Positions 32,455 through 40,130 of a stretch of DNA of 61,912 bases are shown here, piece by piece. Both the position numbers and the translations under genes were made by a program. Location: assembly GCA_017474385.1 (NCBI GenBank), contig JAFVHU010000020.1, positions 1 through 61,912 on the forward strand, in the 5' to 3' direction. Below the pieces are notes generated by a model. That model saw only the letters and a list, made by a program, of their open reading frames with translations, made no database searches and was not told the origin of the DNA. Origin of the DNA: Afipia sp. Its GTDB lineage: Bacteria > Pseudomonadota > Alphaproteobacteria > Rhizobiales > Xanthobacteraceae. Within the stretch, counting starts at the first letter, position 1; each line of letters begins with the position of its first letter.

Positions 32455-33958
32455 CTGTATTGTCCTCGGTCTGCTTGTCGCCCTTACCGATTGCCTTCGG
32501 CGAGATCGCCGGCCGGCGCGGATCGGTATCGAGCGCAATCTTGCGACGGTCTACATCCTTGAACCACTCCTCGATCTCATCGAGTTGCGTATCGGGATCG
32601 AGACCCCAGGCGGCGACAAATTGCGGCCAGGTCATGCGGCCTGTACGCACCGCCATCACATCGGCCTGCATGTCCTTGAGCGGATCAATCGGCTCATTCG
32701 CCGGCATGATCCATTCGACGGGATAGCCGACGGCGCGGCGCGGCAGAATGCCGGCGTCCTGCGCCGCCTCAGTCCAACGATCCCATAGCGGTTCAAGCAG
32801 CATCGCAACCAGCGTGTGATGCTGAAACTGCTCGATCATCCGGCGAAATTCGATCTTTCCGGCGCGCAGCGATGAAAAGTTTGCGCCACGAAGATCACCG
32901 GTTAACTGATCGTAGGTAATGCCCGCACCGGCCGCGAGCGTCAGCCAATTCGACATCAGCACCGATTCAAATTGAACCGATGCCGTCGGCGCGACCGTTG
33001 AAATCTTCTCGCCCGGCTCAAGATAATTGATCATGCCTGGCGAAAGGGCTTCAATCCGCCGTTTTGCGCCGTCGGGACCGGTTTCGGTTTTCGCCTTGTC
33101 AGCTATGGTGCGAGAGGCATCGGTTGTCTCCACGAACGCGGCCAAACAGGCCTCGATCCGTGACTTGACGACGACCGCCTCCTCAAGATCGGCGACATCA
33201 CGCCCCTTGAGAAGCACCGGCGCAACCCAGGGAACACCGCGCCCCTGGCCGATCCGGTCCTTGCGGTAGGCGTGCAGCATATCGCTCGCAGCGACACGAA
33301 CCGATGCGCTCGGCATCACAAGGCCACGTGCGCCGGGGTGCGTTGGATGAATCCAGTATCCCCTGCGCTTGCCGCGCCTGGTGTACTCAATTCCCTGATC
33401 GATAATGGTGTCGGATGTCATCACACGATCGCGCGAGGCGTCGAGGTGATCCGGCTCAAGCAACTGAAATTCAAGCGGCACAACGCCGGGCGGCACATCG
33501 TTGATTGACACACCAACCATGCGACCCAGCACCTCGCCGGATTCCACAATGCAACCGGTCGCGAGCGCGATCAGACCATCAATATGAAGCTGGCCCTCGG
33601 CGTCGCAATGCTTGCCCCATTTCTTCCAGGCTTTTTTGATCCGCTTGTCGAGCGCCTTGTTGCCGGTGTTCGGCTTCGGCATGATGCCGGCACCGACAGC
33701 GTGCGACACAACCGTCGTTTTGACGCGCGCGCCCCACCAGGTATTTCGCGACACATCCCGCGACCGAGCGCGCAGCGTCGGCAGCGCACCCTTGGTGAGA
33801 ACATTCGCCGAAGCTGTTGAGGAGCGCCAACCGGCGGTCCGCCGGCCAAACATCGCGCCATCGTAATTGCGCACATGGTCAAGGCTGATGCGCGCGGCCG
33901 CGCGACGCAGGCCACTCACCGGCGAAAAATAGCCGATGACGCGATCGAGAGCATTCAT
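32432..33958 (-). CDS. Portal protein (lambda B type)
   Basis: A 508-residue protein with an N-terminus SLDHVRNYDGAMFGRRTAGW and the portal pattern LRARSRDVSRNTWWGARVKTTVVSHAVGAGI, FQLLEPDHLD, GQGRGVPWVAPVL, GANFSSLRAGKIEFRRM. This is the lambda gpB family. It forms the dodecameric ring for DNA entry and exit. The proline-rich C-terminus is disordered. Confidence 0.9.
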   Translation of the reverse strand: MNALDRVIGYFSPVSGLRRAAARISLDHVRNYDGAMFGRRTAGWRSSTASANVLTKGALPTLRARSRDVSRNTWWGARVKTTVVSHAVGAGIMPKPNTGNKALDKRIKKAWKKWGKHCDAEGQLHIDGLIALATGCIVESGEVLGRMVGVSINDVPPGVVPLEFQLLEPDHLDASRDRVMTSDTIIDQGIEYTRRGKRRGYWIHPTHPGARGLVMPSASVRVAASDMLHAYRKDRIGQGRGVPWVAPVLLKGRDVADLEEAVVVKSRIEACLAAFVETTDASRTIADKAKTETGPDGAKRRIEALSPGMINYLEPGEKISTVAPTASVQFESVLMSNWLTLAAGAGITYDQLTGDLRGANFSSLRAGKIEFRRMIEQFQHHTLVAMLLEPLWDRWTEAAQDAGILPRRAVGYPVEWIMPANEPIDPLKDMQADVMAVRTGRMTWPQFVAAWGLDPDTQLDEIEEWFKDVDRRKIALDTDPRRPAISPKAIGKGDKQTEDNTDDNPAKP

Positions 33959-33967
33959 CTTGATTCC

Positions 33968-34177
33968 TCAATCGCGATAATGAGCGACGAACGACGAACG
34001 CTGCGGCCGCGATGACGGACTGATCTCGGCTTCAATGTCGGCCAGGGTGCGCTTCATGTCGTCGAGCGTGCGATACTCAACCTCGCGCGAGTCTGGACCC
34101 GCGCCGAACTTCACACGGCGCGCGCCAGACGCGATTGCAGCCTTGAGCGCATCACGATCGGCTGCGGTGTAGGACAT
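33968..34177 (-). CDS. gpW-like head-tail joining protein
   Basis: A 69-residue protein, MSYTAADRDALKAAIASGAR, followed by VEYRTLDDMKRTLADIEAEI, the two-helix gpW pattern. It lies between terminase and portal, as in lambda. It caps the portal before tail joining. Confidence 0.82.
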   Translation of the reverse strand: MSYTAADRDALKAAIASGARRVKFGAGPDSREVEYRTLDDMKRTLADIEAEISPSSRPQRSSFVAHYRD

Positions 34178-34340
34178 TGGTCAGGTCTTTCCATCATGAA
34201 TTCATCCCGCGCACACATGGCGCGCGGGACGCGCAGAGCTAAATCGCCCTGCGCTTGCTCGTGTCGCCCACGGCAACGCACCGGACTCGTTGAGAATGCT
34301 CCGGCGGGTACGACAGCCGCCTTCACTCCTCCGGTGCGAA

Positions 34341-36383
34341 TTAACGCTTGAGCCAATCGCCGACGTTACGACCGAGCCATTCAGGATCGGCCGGCTTTGG
34401 TTCCGGCTCATGTTCGGCAAACGGCGTCGCCGGCAATTCGACAGGTGGAATGCCCTGCCCCGTTTGCGACGCGAACAATGTTGGCTCGCTCAACTCCGGC
34501 GGCAAGCCACGGCGCAACGCAAGCTCGCGCCATTGCTCCGGCGTGATCTGCGAAATGCCGAGATATTCCGCCATCGCCGAATTGTAGATGCGGCAATCGT
34601 GGAAATGGTTGTTCTTGATCTGCGCCCAGCGTTGGCCCGCGACGCGGCCGTGGATTTTGACTTGCTCAAGCCGGTCGCCGACAAGCTGCTTGAAATAAAC
34701 CTCATCGGCGAACATGCCGAAGTGACAGTATCCGTCGGGATCAACGGGCTTGCCTTCCTTGATGCCAGGTTCGCGCAGGAAGGAATAGAAATTGGCTTTC
34801 AGCGGCCAGGTGCCGACACCCCACAGCTTTCCGCCCTGCTTGATCTTGCCACCGGCGAGATCGATATCGATCAGCTTCGGCTGTCCGATCGCGGGCTTAC
34901 CCCAACCCGGAATACCCTTGATTCCCAGGATCACGTCATAACCCGTATCCGGGTGCAAACGCTGATGCTCGCGAATCCAGGCGAAGCACGTATTCGGGCG
35001 ATAGCCGGTATCGACCGCCAGCGCATCGAGCCTGCGATGGCCGCCGAACGCGTCGGGAAATTCGCAACCGATCGTATGCTTGAGCACATCGTCCCAAAAC
35101 GGGCCACGATGGTTTGCGGTGTCGCCGTCGATGTAACGCGCATCGACCAGCCACGATTCCCGATTGGCACCCCATGCGACGATCTCAAGCCACCCGCCGC
35201 GCATCTGCACGTCGAGGGCGGCCGTGTATATCAGACCTTTTGGCGGGATGTGGCCGCGCTTGATCCACTCCTCACGCCGCAGCATGAGCTTTTCGTGGTC
35301 TGGCGCGTCGCCGCGATACTTGAACGGCAGTCCGAGAACGAGGTTCGAATAGTCCTTTTTAGCGGTTTCCGTCTTGGCTTTGATCTTGTCCTCGGCGATG
35401 GCCTCATAGGACATCATCTTGGAAATGAACGCATCGACATGAAAGCCAGGATGATCGCCATCCTCGCGCGTCTTGATCCAACTGCCGGCGTCGATCGCAA
35501 GGATACGCTCGGCGTCGGAAATATCGTGACCGCAGTCGCAGCGATAGACACTGCGATGCGGATGCTGCTCATCGACTTTCAGATTGTCGTCGCGATGAAC
35601 GAACAGCGAGCCGCATTCCGGGCACTGGCAATGCCAATAACGCTGATCCGACGACTTGAATCGGAGATCGATGCGGCAATGGCCCTCGGTCTGGCCGGTT
35701 TCGTCGCCGGTATCGACCTCAGGCGTCGAAATGTCGAGAATCTTGAACGTCTTGAAGCGGCGAAACGCCGTAAAACGTCCGAAAAACAGGTTTCCAGGGT
35801 CGCCATAGCCCGGAATGTCCGTCCATTTCGAAAATTCGTCGCGGACGCCCTTTTTGATGGTTTTCGACGACAGGTCCATCACGGCATTGGCGTTGCCGAG
35901 GTAAAGCCGGCCGCCGGGAAAGACCTTTTCAAACGTCGTCGAGCCAGCGCCGGAGCGCGCCGTCTGCGGCAAGATCACGGTGCGCTTGATTTGCTTCTGC
36001 CAGGCGTCGATCAGCGGTTGCAGCTTGCCGCTGTTGAGATCGCGCAGCGCCTCAATGCCCGGCACCGCGTACAACATGTTCGCCGGCTCACGATCGGCGA
36101 CATACAGACACCATCCAAGCGCCAGGATCGAGGCACCGGACTGTTGCGACTTGCGCACCGTCACGAAATTGCAGGGATGATCATCCGACAGACAGTCCGC
36201 GATCTCGGTGAGATACGGCGCTCCGATTGCATTCCACAACTGGCCGGCGGCGGGGCCGTCAACGAGCACAAGATTTTCCGACAGCCAGCGCGACAGCGGC
36301 ACCGCCTCGGCCGGATTGATGATGTGCGCCAGCCGCGCAGCGATAAACTGTCGGGCAGATGGATGATCGCGCACGGCACTCAC
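34341..36383 (-). CDS. Terminase large subunit (GpA family)
   Basis: A 680-residue protein with the GpA signature. It has an ATPase part with RKSQQSGASILALGWCLYVADREPANMLY and TFEKVFPGGRLYLGNANAV, a zinc-like CQCPECGSLF ... YRCDCGHD cluster, and the nuclease part with ALAVDTGYRPNTCFAW. The GTG start at 36383 overlaps the small-subunit TGA. GpA enzymes cut at cos sites, so a cos-type genome end is expected. Confidence 0.92.
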   Translation of the reverse strand: MSAVRDHPSARQFIAARLAHIINPAEAVPLSRWLSENLVLVDGPAAGQLWNAIGAPYLTEIADCLSDDHPCNFVTVRKSQQSGASILALGWCLYVADREPANMLYAVPGIEALRDLNSGKLQPLIDAWQKQIKRTVILPQTARSGAGSTTFEKVFPGGRLYLGNANAVMDLSSKTIKKGVRDEFSKWTDIPGYGDPGNLFFGRFTAFRRFKTFKILDISTPEVDTGDETGQTEGHCRIDLRFKSSDQRYWHCQCPECGSLFVHRDDNLKVDEQHPHRSVYRCDCGHDISDAERILAIDAGSWIKTREDGDHPGFHVDAFISKMMSYEAIAEDKIKAKTETAKKDYSNLVLGLPFKYRGDAPDHEKLMLRREEWIKRGHIPPKGLIYTAALDVQMRGGWLEIVAWGANRESWLVDARYIDGDTANHRGPFWDDVLKHTIGCEFPDAFGGHRRLDALAVDTGYRPNTCFAWIREHQRLHPDTGYDVILGIKGIPGWGKPAIGQPKLIDIDLAGGKIKQGGKLWGVGTWPLKANFYSFLREPGIKEGKPVDPDGYCHFGMFADEVYFKQLVGDRLEQVKIHGRVAGQRWAQIKNNHFHDCRIYNSAMAEYLGISQITPEQWRELALRRGLPPELSEPTLFASQTGQGIPPVELPATPFAEHEPEPKPADPEWLGRNVGDWLKR

Positions 36384-36997
36384 TCCGCCGACGAACTGTC
36401 CTCGGCCGGCTTCTCCGGCGCTCGGCGCGCCAGCGCATCAAGCGATGTGGCGATCTCCCCGAGCATCCGGTTTTCGATTTGCTTCAGGACAACGCGAAGG
36501 CCATGCGCGCCGTCGCGCGTCACAGCCGCTGAGATTGTGTCCGCTTCCGTTTGAAGTCGCCGAACCGTGGCGACGATCTCCGCACCACATTCATCAACCG
36601 CGACTGCAAGCTGATCGACCCGAATTAGCTCACCGATCTTTTCTTCTAATTCGAGCCGCTTGCGTTCTGCCTCGTACCACGTGCGCTTGCGTAGCGCTTC
36701 GTCATACGAGTCGGGATCGACAGTCGGCGGCGTTGGATCGTCAATCGGTGCCGGGCGCTGCGCCTTGCTTGGATCATCATGACGGCCGCGCAGATAGTCA
36801 TACTGCGGCAGATTCACGCGAGCGATGTGACCGCGCGCATTCCGCTCGACAGCCAAGCCATGCTCGATCAGGTCTTTGACTTTTTTCGAAACCGCCTGTT
36901 TCGAGATTCCATCACGCGCTGCGATTTCGGTGATCGAGGCGGTGACGGCCTGCGGCCCCGCGTCAACCTGGGGAGGCACCTCGGTCAACTCGGTCAA
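36380..36997 (-). CDS. Terminase small subunit (Nu1-like) with winged helix
   Basis: A 205-residue protein. Residues about 15-65 (VTASITEIAARDGISKQAVSKKVKDLIEHG) form a DNA-binding helix-turn-helix. The C-terminal half is helical and charged (YEAERKRLELEEKIGELIR), as in Nu1-type subunits. The start is a TTG at 36997 or 36988, or the GTG at 36979; the initiation site is unclear. The preceding 37000-37107 region is the natural place for a cos site. Confidence 0.78.
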   Translation of the reverse strand: MTELTEVPPQVDAGPQAVTASITEIAARDGISKQAVSKKVKDLIEHGLAVERNARGHIARVNLPQYDYLRGRHDDPSKAQRPAPIDDPTPPTVDPDSYDEALRKRTWYEAERKRLELEEKIGELIRVDQLAVAVDECGAEIVATVRRLQTEADTISAAVTRDGAHGLRVVLKQIENRMLGEIATSLDALARRAPEKPAEDSSSAE

Positions 36998-37107
36998 CCC
37001 TGAAAAAAAGTCTGCGCGACTGGAAAAATCTCGGGCGCGCTAACGCCCGCAAGGGGTAGGCCCCCAGGAAGGACCCGCGATCTTGGCACGCATCTTGCCG
37101 TCGCCCG

Positions 37108-37686
37108 TCATTTCGCCGTCCCGGAGAAGATCACCGACAGTTCATGATCGAGGCGAGCAGGCAGATCAGCCGCGACCGTGGCTTGAAAGATCGCAGCGCT
37201 TGCGCCGGTCACCATTTCCTCGGGTATCTTGAGGCCCGACTTCACTTGTTCGATCGGAAAGCGCTTCTTGCCGACGCGCCGCCAGACGTGGCCAGCCATG
37301 CCAGCCTTTGAAAATGGAACGCGCTTCCCCCAGCCCGCCTTCATGAACGCGCCGGGATAATGTCGCACCGCATTCCACGGCTTGGCATTCACGCCGCCGC
37401 CACCCTCGCGCGGTCCGAAGAATTGCACACGGACATCGCCGCCACGCGCACGAAGCACGAATGACAATGAACCGAAACCGGCCCGCGTCGCCTTAACCGC
37501 GCGCCGAATGACCTTCCGCTTGAGGCCGGTCTGCGCAGTCAGGACGCGAACGACCTGCGTGTCCGCCTTGTCGCCAGTATGATTCAGCGCGCGGGCGATT
37601 GCCTTTGGCGCGTTCTTTCCGGCGCGCTCAAATATCTTGCCAGCCTCAATGAACCCCGAGGCATCGACCTTGAGATCGGTGATCAT
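37108..37686 (-). CDS. Phage minor tail protein Z-like
   Basis: A 192-residue protein, FERAGKNAPKAIARALNHTGDKADTQVVRVLTAQTGLKRKVIRRAV, then a basic beta-rich part (RFPIEQVKSGLKIPEEMV). This is the gpZ-type (minor tail Z) pattern. It is placed upstream of the terminase rather than with the other tail genes, which is unusual. The ATG overlaps the previous stop (ATGA). Confidence 0.7.
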   Translation of the reverse strand: MITDLKVDASGFIEAGKIFERAGKNAPKAIARALNHTGDKADTQVVRVLTAQTGLKRKVIRRAVKATRAGFGSLSFVLRARGGDVRVQFFGPREGGGGVNAKPWNAVRHYPGAFMKAGWGKRVPFSKAGMAGHVWRRVGKKRFPIEQVKSGLKIPEEMVTGASAAIFQATVAADLPARLDHELSVIFSGTAK

Positions 37687-37880
37687 CGGACCTTGAGGCC
37701 ACTTTTCAGTTGCGCAAGACGCGCCGTGGCCGCGCTCTTGAGCGCTCCGCTGCGCACATCCTGCACGAGCGTGCGGCCGACAAATGCCATATTCTGCCCG
37801 GCGACCTTGACCTGTCCGCGCGCGATCGACGACGCCGCGCTTACCAACGCACGGCCGCGTTCATTGCATCGGCACGCCAT
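37683..37880 (-). CDS. Small phage protein, function unknown
   Basis: A 65-residue basic protein, MACRCNERGRALVSAASSIARG. It is coupled to the gpZ-like gene through ATGA and has GGGAG nine bases before its ATG. It may serve the tail Z protein. The sequence 37881-38107 to its right holds no other clear gene. Confidence 0.6.
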   Translation of the reverse strand: MACRCNERGRALVSAASSIARGQVKVAGQNMAFVGRTLVQDVRSGALKSAATARLAQLKSGLKVR

Positions 37881-38061
37881 GGTCACACACTCCCAAGGAG
37901 GACCGGCCCGTACACTTGCGTGCAGAGGAGCCGGCCATGTTGCCTTTGAATCTCAACCCGGCCGACGCCGCAAGCGTGCTGAATTTCTCAGTGCGTTTGC
38001 TTTGATCAGGAAATTGCGACGCGCAGCGCCGGCCGAATGAAGTCACCTCCGAACAAACGAA

Positions 38062-38091
38062 GCGGCCCGATACCGGATTGTATCGGGCCGC
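38062..38091 (-). terminator. Strong GC-rich hairpin, probable terminator
   Basis: A perfect 11-bp inverted repeat, GCGGCCCGATA and TATCGGGCCGC, with an 8-base loop (38073-38080). It lies 16 bp after the stop of the minus-strand gene at 38108. The following minus-strand bases are T-rich but not a pure T run, so termination may be partial. Confidence 0.6.
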
Positions 38092-38107
38092 CTGTTGCTC
38101 TCCTGGT

Positions 38108-38506
38108 TTATCTTGTATGCGAGCGCCGCAGCGACGCAATCTGATAGCGCATCGCGGCATCCGCGACACGATCGGGGATCGTTGTCACGACATCACCCGC
38201 GCCGACAAATACTTTCGTCACCTGATTGCCGCCGACAAATTCGACCTGCAACCAATCGCCGAAATTTCCGACCACGCGCGCCTTGACGAAAACAATATCG
38301 TTTTCATCGGCTGCGCAGAATGGTGCGGATGCCATGTCGCTCGATCCTTCAGGATAGTTGCCGCTGTTATCCGGCACAGCCACGAAACCGGAAAGCGCAC
38401 GCGGCGCTCGCTCTTGAAACGGTGTCCGATATTTACGGGCCTCGGGACCGGGCGTGTTCCAGATTTGCGATTTTAGTTCTGCTAACGTCACCGATGCGGG
38501 TGACAT
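38108..38506 (-). CDS. Conserved phage protein, function unknown
   Basis: A 132-residue protein, LKSQIWNTPGPEARKYRTPF ... VFVKARVVGNFGDWLQVEFVGGNQVTKVFVGAGDVVTT. The C-terminal half is beta-rich, possibly a small barrel. It stands between two hairpins, so it may form its own transcript. No family is recognised. Confidence 0.6.
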   Translation of the reverse strand: MSPASVTLAELKSQIWNTPGPEARKYRTPFQERAPRALSGFVAVPDNSGNYPEGSSDMASAPFCAADENDIVFVKARVVGNFGDWLQVEFVGGNQVTKVFVGAGDVVTTIPDRVADAAMRYQIASLRRSHTR

Positions 38507-38605
38507 GTCGTAAGACGATGTGAGTTTTGCAGTGAACTACCTGACCATTGCCGTGATCCTCGCAGATAGGAAGCTAGGAAAAGCGCCGCGTCCTGAAACG
38601 CGAAA

Positions 38606-38625
38606 CCCCGCCGTGGAGGGCGGGG
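38606..38625 (-). terminator. Hairpin terminator after the 38711-39631 gene
   Basis: CCCCGCC and GGCGGGG with a 6-base loop form a stable hairpin 85 bp after the gene stop. On the minus strand it is followed by TTTCG, so it should act as an intrinsic terminator separating the early region from the packaging genes. Confidence 0.6.
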
Positions 38626-38710
38626 CTTGCTGGCCTTTTCGTGCTTGTCCGGTGTAGGTCAAGCACCCCGTTCCGGCAAGGGAGGGTGCCAGAAATAGCC
38701 CTGTAACCCG

Positions 38711-39631
38711 CTATCCATGGGCAGAACTGGCCTTGCGCTCTTTCGCTAATTCGGTGCGCCGAGCAGCCGCACCGGCCCGCATCCGCGCCTCAATCTCCGA
38801 TTCGATGGGCTTGCCCGGCGCGTGCCGCTTCGGCTGCAAAGGCAGCTTGACCGTCAGCAGCCCCGGCGGCAATCCATCCGACAGCACACGCGACGCCGCG
38901 ACTTGCCCCGTGATCCACGGCATCGCACGTACCGCCGGCGCTGTCGGTTCAAACTCTTTCAGCTTGCCAGCGAGATCATTCGCGAGCGTCACAAGCGCGC
39001 AATGCCATGCGAAGTATTCCGCGCGCGCGTGCCCGATGTGAAGCACGGAAGGGTCCCAATGCAACGGCGAGCGTGGCGACATCCTGAAATCATACAAGCC
39101 ATCACGCGCAACAGCGCGGCCGCGATTGGGCATCAGCATCACCGTATCACCCTGCGCATCGGTGCCGTAGACGACGGGCCGATCGCGCAGCGCACCGATG
39201 CTGTCGCGAAATGTTGCTTTCATCTGGCGCGGTGTCGGACACTCAAAATCCCATGGCGGCCGCGCGCCGCCAATCGCCTTGCTGATGATCATCGCGCGAG
39301 GATTGAACTGCGCCTTGAGCAACGATGCGATTGCATCTTCGGCAATGGCGACGAGATCGCCGAACAGCTTGCCCACATTGTCCGCATCTTCAAAACGCGC
39401 CTCATCGGAAATCTTGCCGACAGCATCGGCGACAATTACCGCATCCTCATGCGGCGCACCGGGCACGAAACCGAATCCATCATAACCATGTCCGCTTGTT
39501 TGAATGCGCGCACCCAACTGGCCGTAGCTCATCACCACATCCCAGGCCGAGGCTGTCACCGGCTTGCCCTTCGGCAACTCCTCACGCATTGCCCATTGCA
39601 GCAATTTCTCGATATCGATTCTCTTTTTCAT
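38711..39631 (-). CDS. Conserved phage protein, function unknown
   Basis: A 306-residue protein, MKKRIDIEKLLQWAMREELPKGKPVTASAWDVVMSYGQLGARI ... YDFRMSPRSPLHWDPSVLHIGHARAEYFAWHCALVTLANDL. The length, even composition and start codon are convincing. It lies between the TGTCGGG array and the terminator, as the last gene of the replication region. Homologues, if any, are hypothetical proteins of alphaproteobacterial prophages; no function can be given. Confidence 0.7.
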   Translation of the reverse strand: MKKRIDIEKLLQWAMREELPKGKPVTASAWDVVMSYGQLGARIQTSGHGYDGFGFVPGAPHEDAVIVADAVGKISDEARFEDADNVGKLFGDLVAIAEDAIASLLKAQFNPRAMIISKAIGGARPPWDFECPTPRQMKATFRDSIGALRDRPVVYGTDAQGDTVMLMPNRGRAVARDGLYDFRMSPRSPLHWDPSVLHIGHARAEYFAWHCALVTLANDLAGKLKEFEPTAPAVRAMPWITGQVAASRVLSDGLPPGLLTVKLPLQPKRHAPGKPIESEIEARMRAGAAARRTELAKERKASSAHG

Positions 39632-39656
39632 CGTGGCTGTCCTGTTTCATCAATCA

Positions 39657-39943
39657 ATGTCGGGATGTCGGATCAATGTCGGGTTTGTTTTATCCGACAG
39701 CGATTGTTTTTCTGTTTCGATTCAATTCCTTATTTTCATTTCATGTCGGGATGTCGGGTTAGAGGGAGGGATACACATGAAAACATTTCTGAAAGTCGCC
39801 CCGCACCCCGCCGGAAAAATCCTACGTGTACACGCGCGCGACCCGACATCCCGACAGAGAAAAGACCTATCGCGTTGTCGCCGAAAGTGAATCGGCATCC
39901 TGTCGGGTTGCTACGTCCCGACAGCGACCCGACATCCCGACAT
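39657..39943. repeat. Mirror-symmetric array of TGTCGGG sites (two 103-bp arms)
   Basis: Ten exact TGTCGGG/CCCGACA heptamers and two one-mismatch copies lie in 285 bp. The left-arm sites start at 39658, 39666, 39677, 39693 (reverse orientation), 39744 and 39752. The right-arm sites mirror each of them exactly about position 39800 (39842, 39850, 39901, 39917, 39928, 39936). The sequence between sites has diverged between the arms. This suggests an inverted duplication whose protein-binding positions are kept, for example a phage replication origin or a regulatory complex site. It lies beside the primase and helicase genes. Confidence 0.75.
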
Positions 39944-40130
39944 GGCTACGGCCGGTTCCGCGACAAGCAGGGCAGCGAAACACAGTTTCAACGCTTGTCG
40001 CGCCCTCGATCGGTTCATAGAAAGCAGCGATCTCCTCCGGCATTTCATCCCACACACGCCCGGTGCCCGCGCAAGTCGGACACGCGCGACGCCCGCGAAA
40101 CTTCTTCGGCGAATCTGTATCTGCCCTCAT
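39867..40130 (-). CDS. Small double zinc-ribbon protein
   Basis: An 87-residue protein with CPTCAGTGRVWDE and FRCPACRGTGRS, two CxxCxGxG-type zinc knuckles like those of DnaJ. The ATG overlaps the helicase stop (ATGA). Its last third (HVGMSGRCRDVATRQD) is encoded by the right arm of the TGTCGGG array. It may be a DNA-binding or assembly accessory of the replication proteins. Confidence 0.68.
   Translation of the reverse strand: MRADTDSPKKFRGRRACPTCAGTGRVWDEMPEEIAAFYEPIEGATSVETVFRCPACRGTGRSHVGMSGRCRDVATRQDADSLSATTR

Noticed and set aside
34290-36554. A 754-codon open frame on the plus strand opposite the terminase gene.
   Set aside because: It mirrors the GpA terminase, whose motifs are clear. 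The translation is rich in Arg/Ala/Asp/Ile without domain features, as expected for the antisense of a high-GC gene.
38062-38625. Hairpins considered as CRISPR repeats or small RNA genes.
   Set aside because: Only two unrelated hairpins, each just after a gene stop; no regular repeat-spacer pattern exists anywhere in the window.
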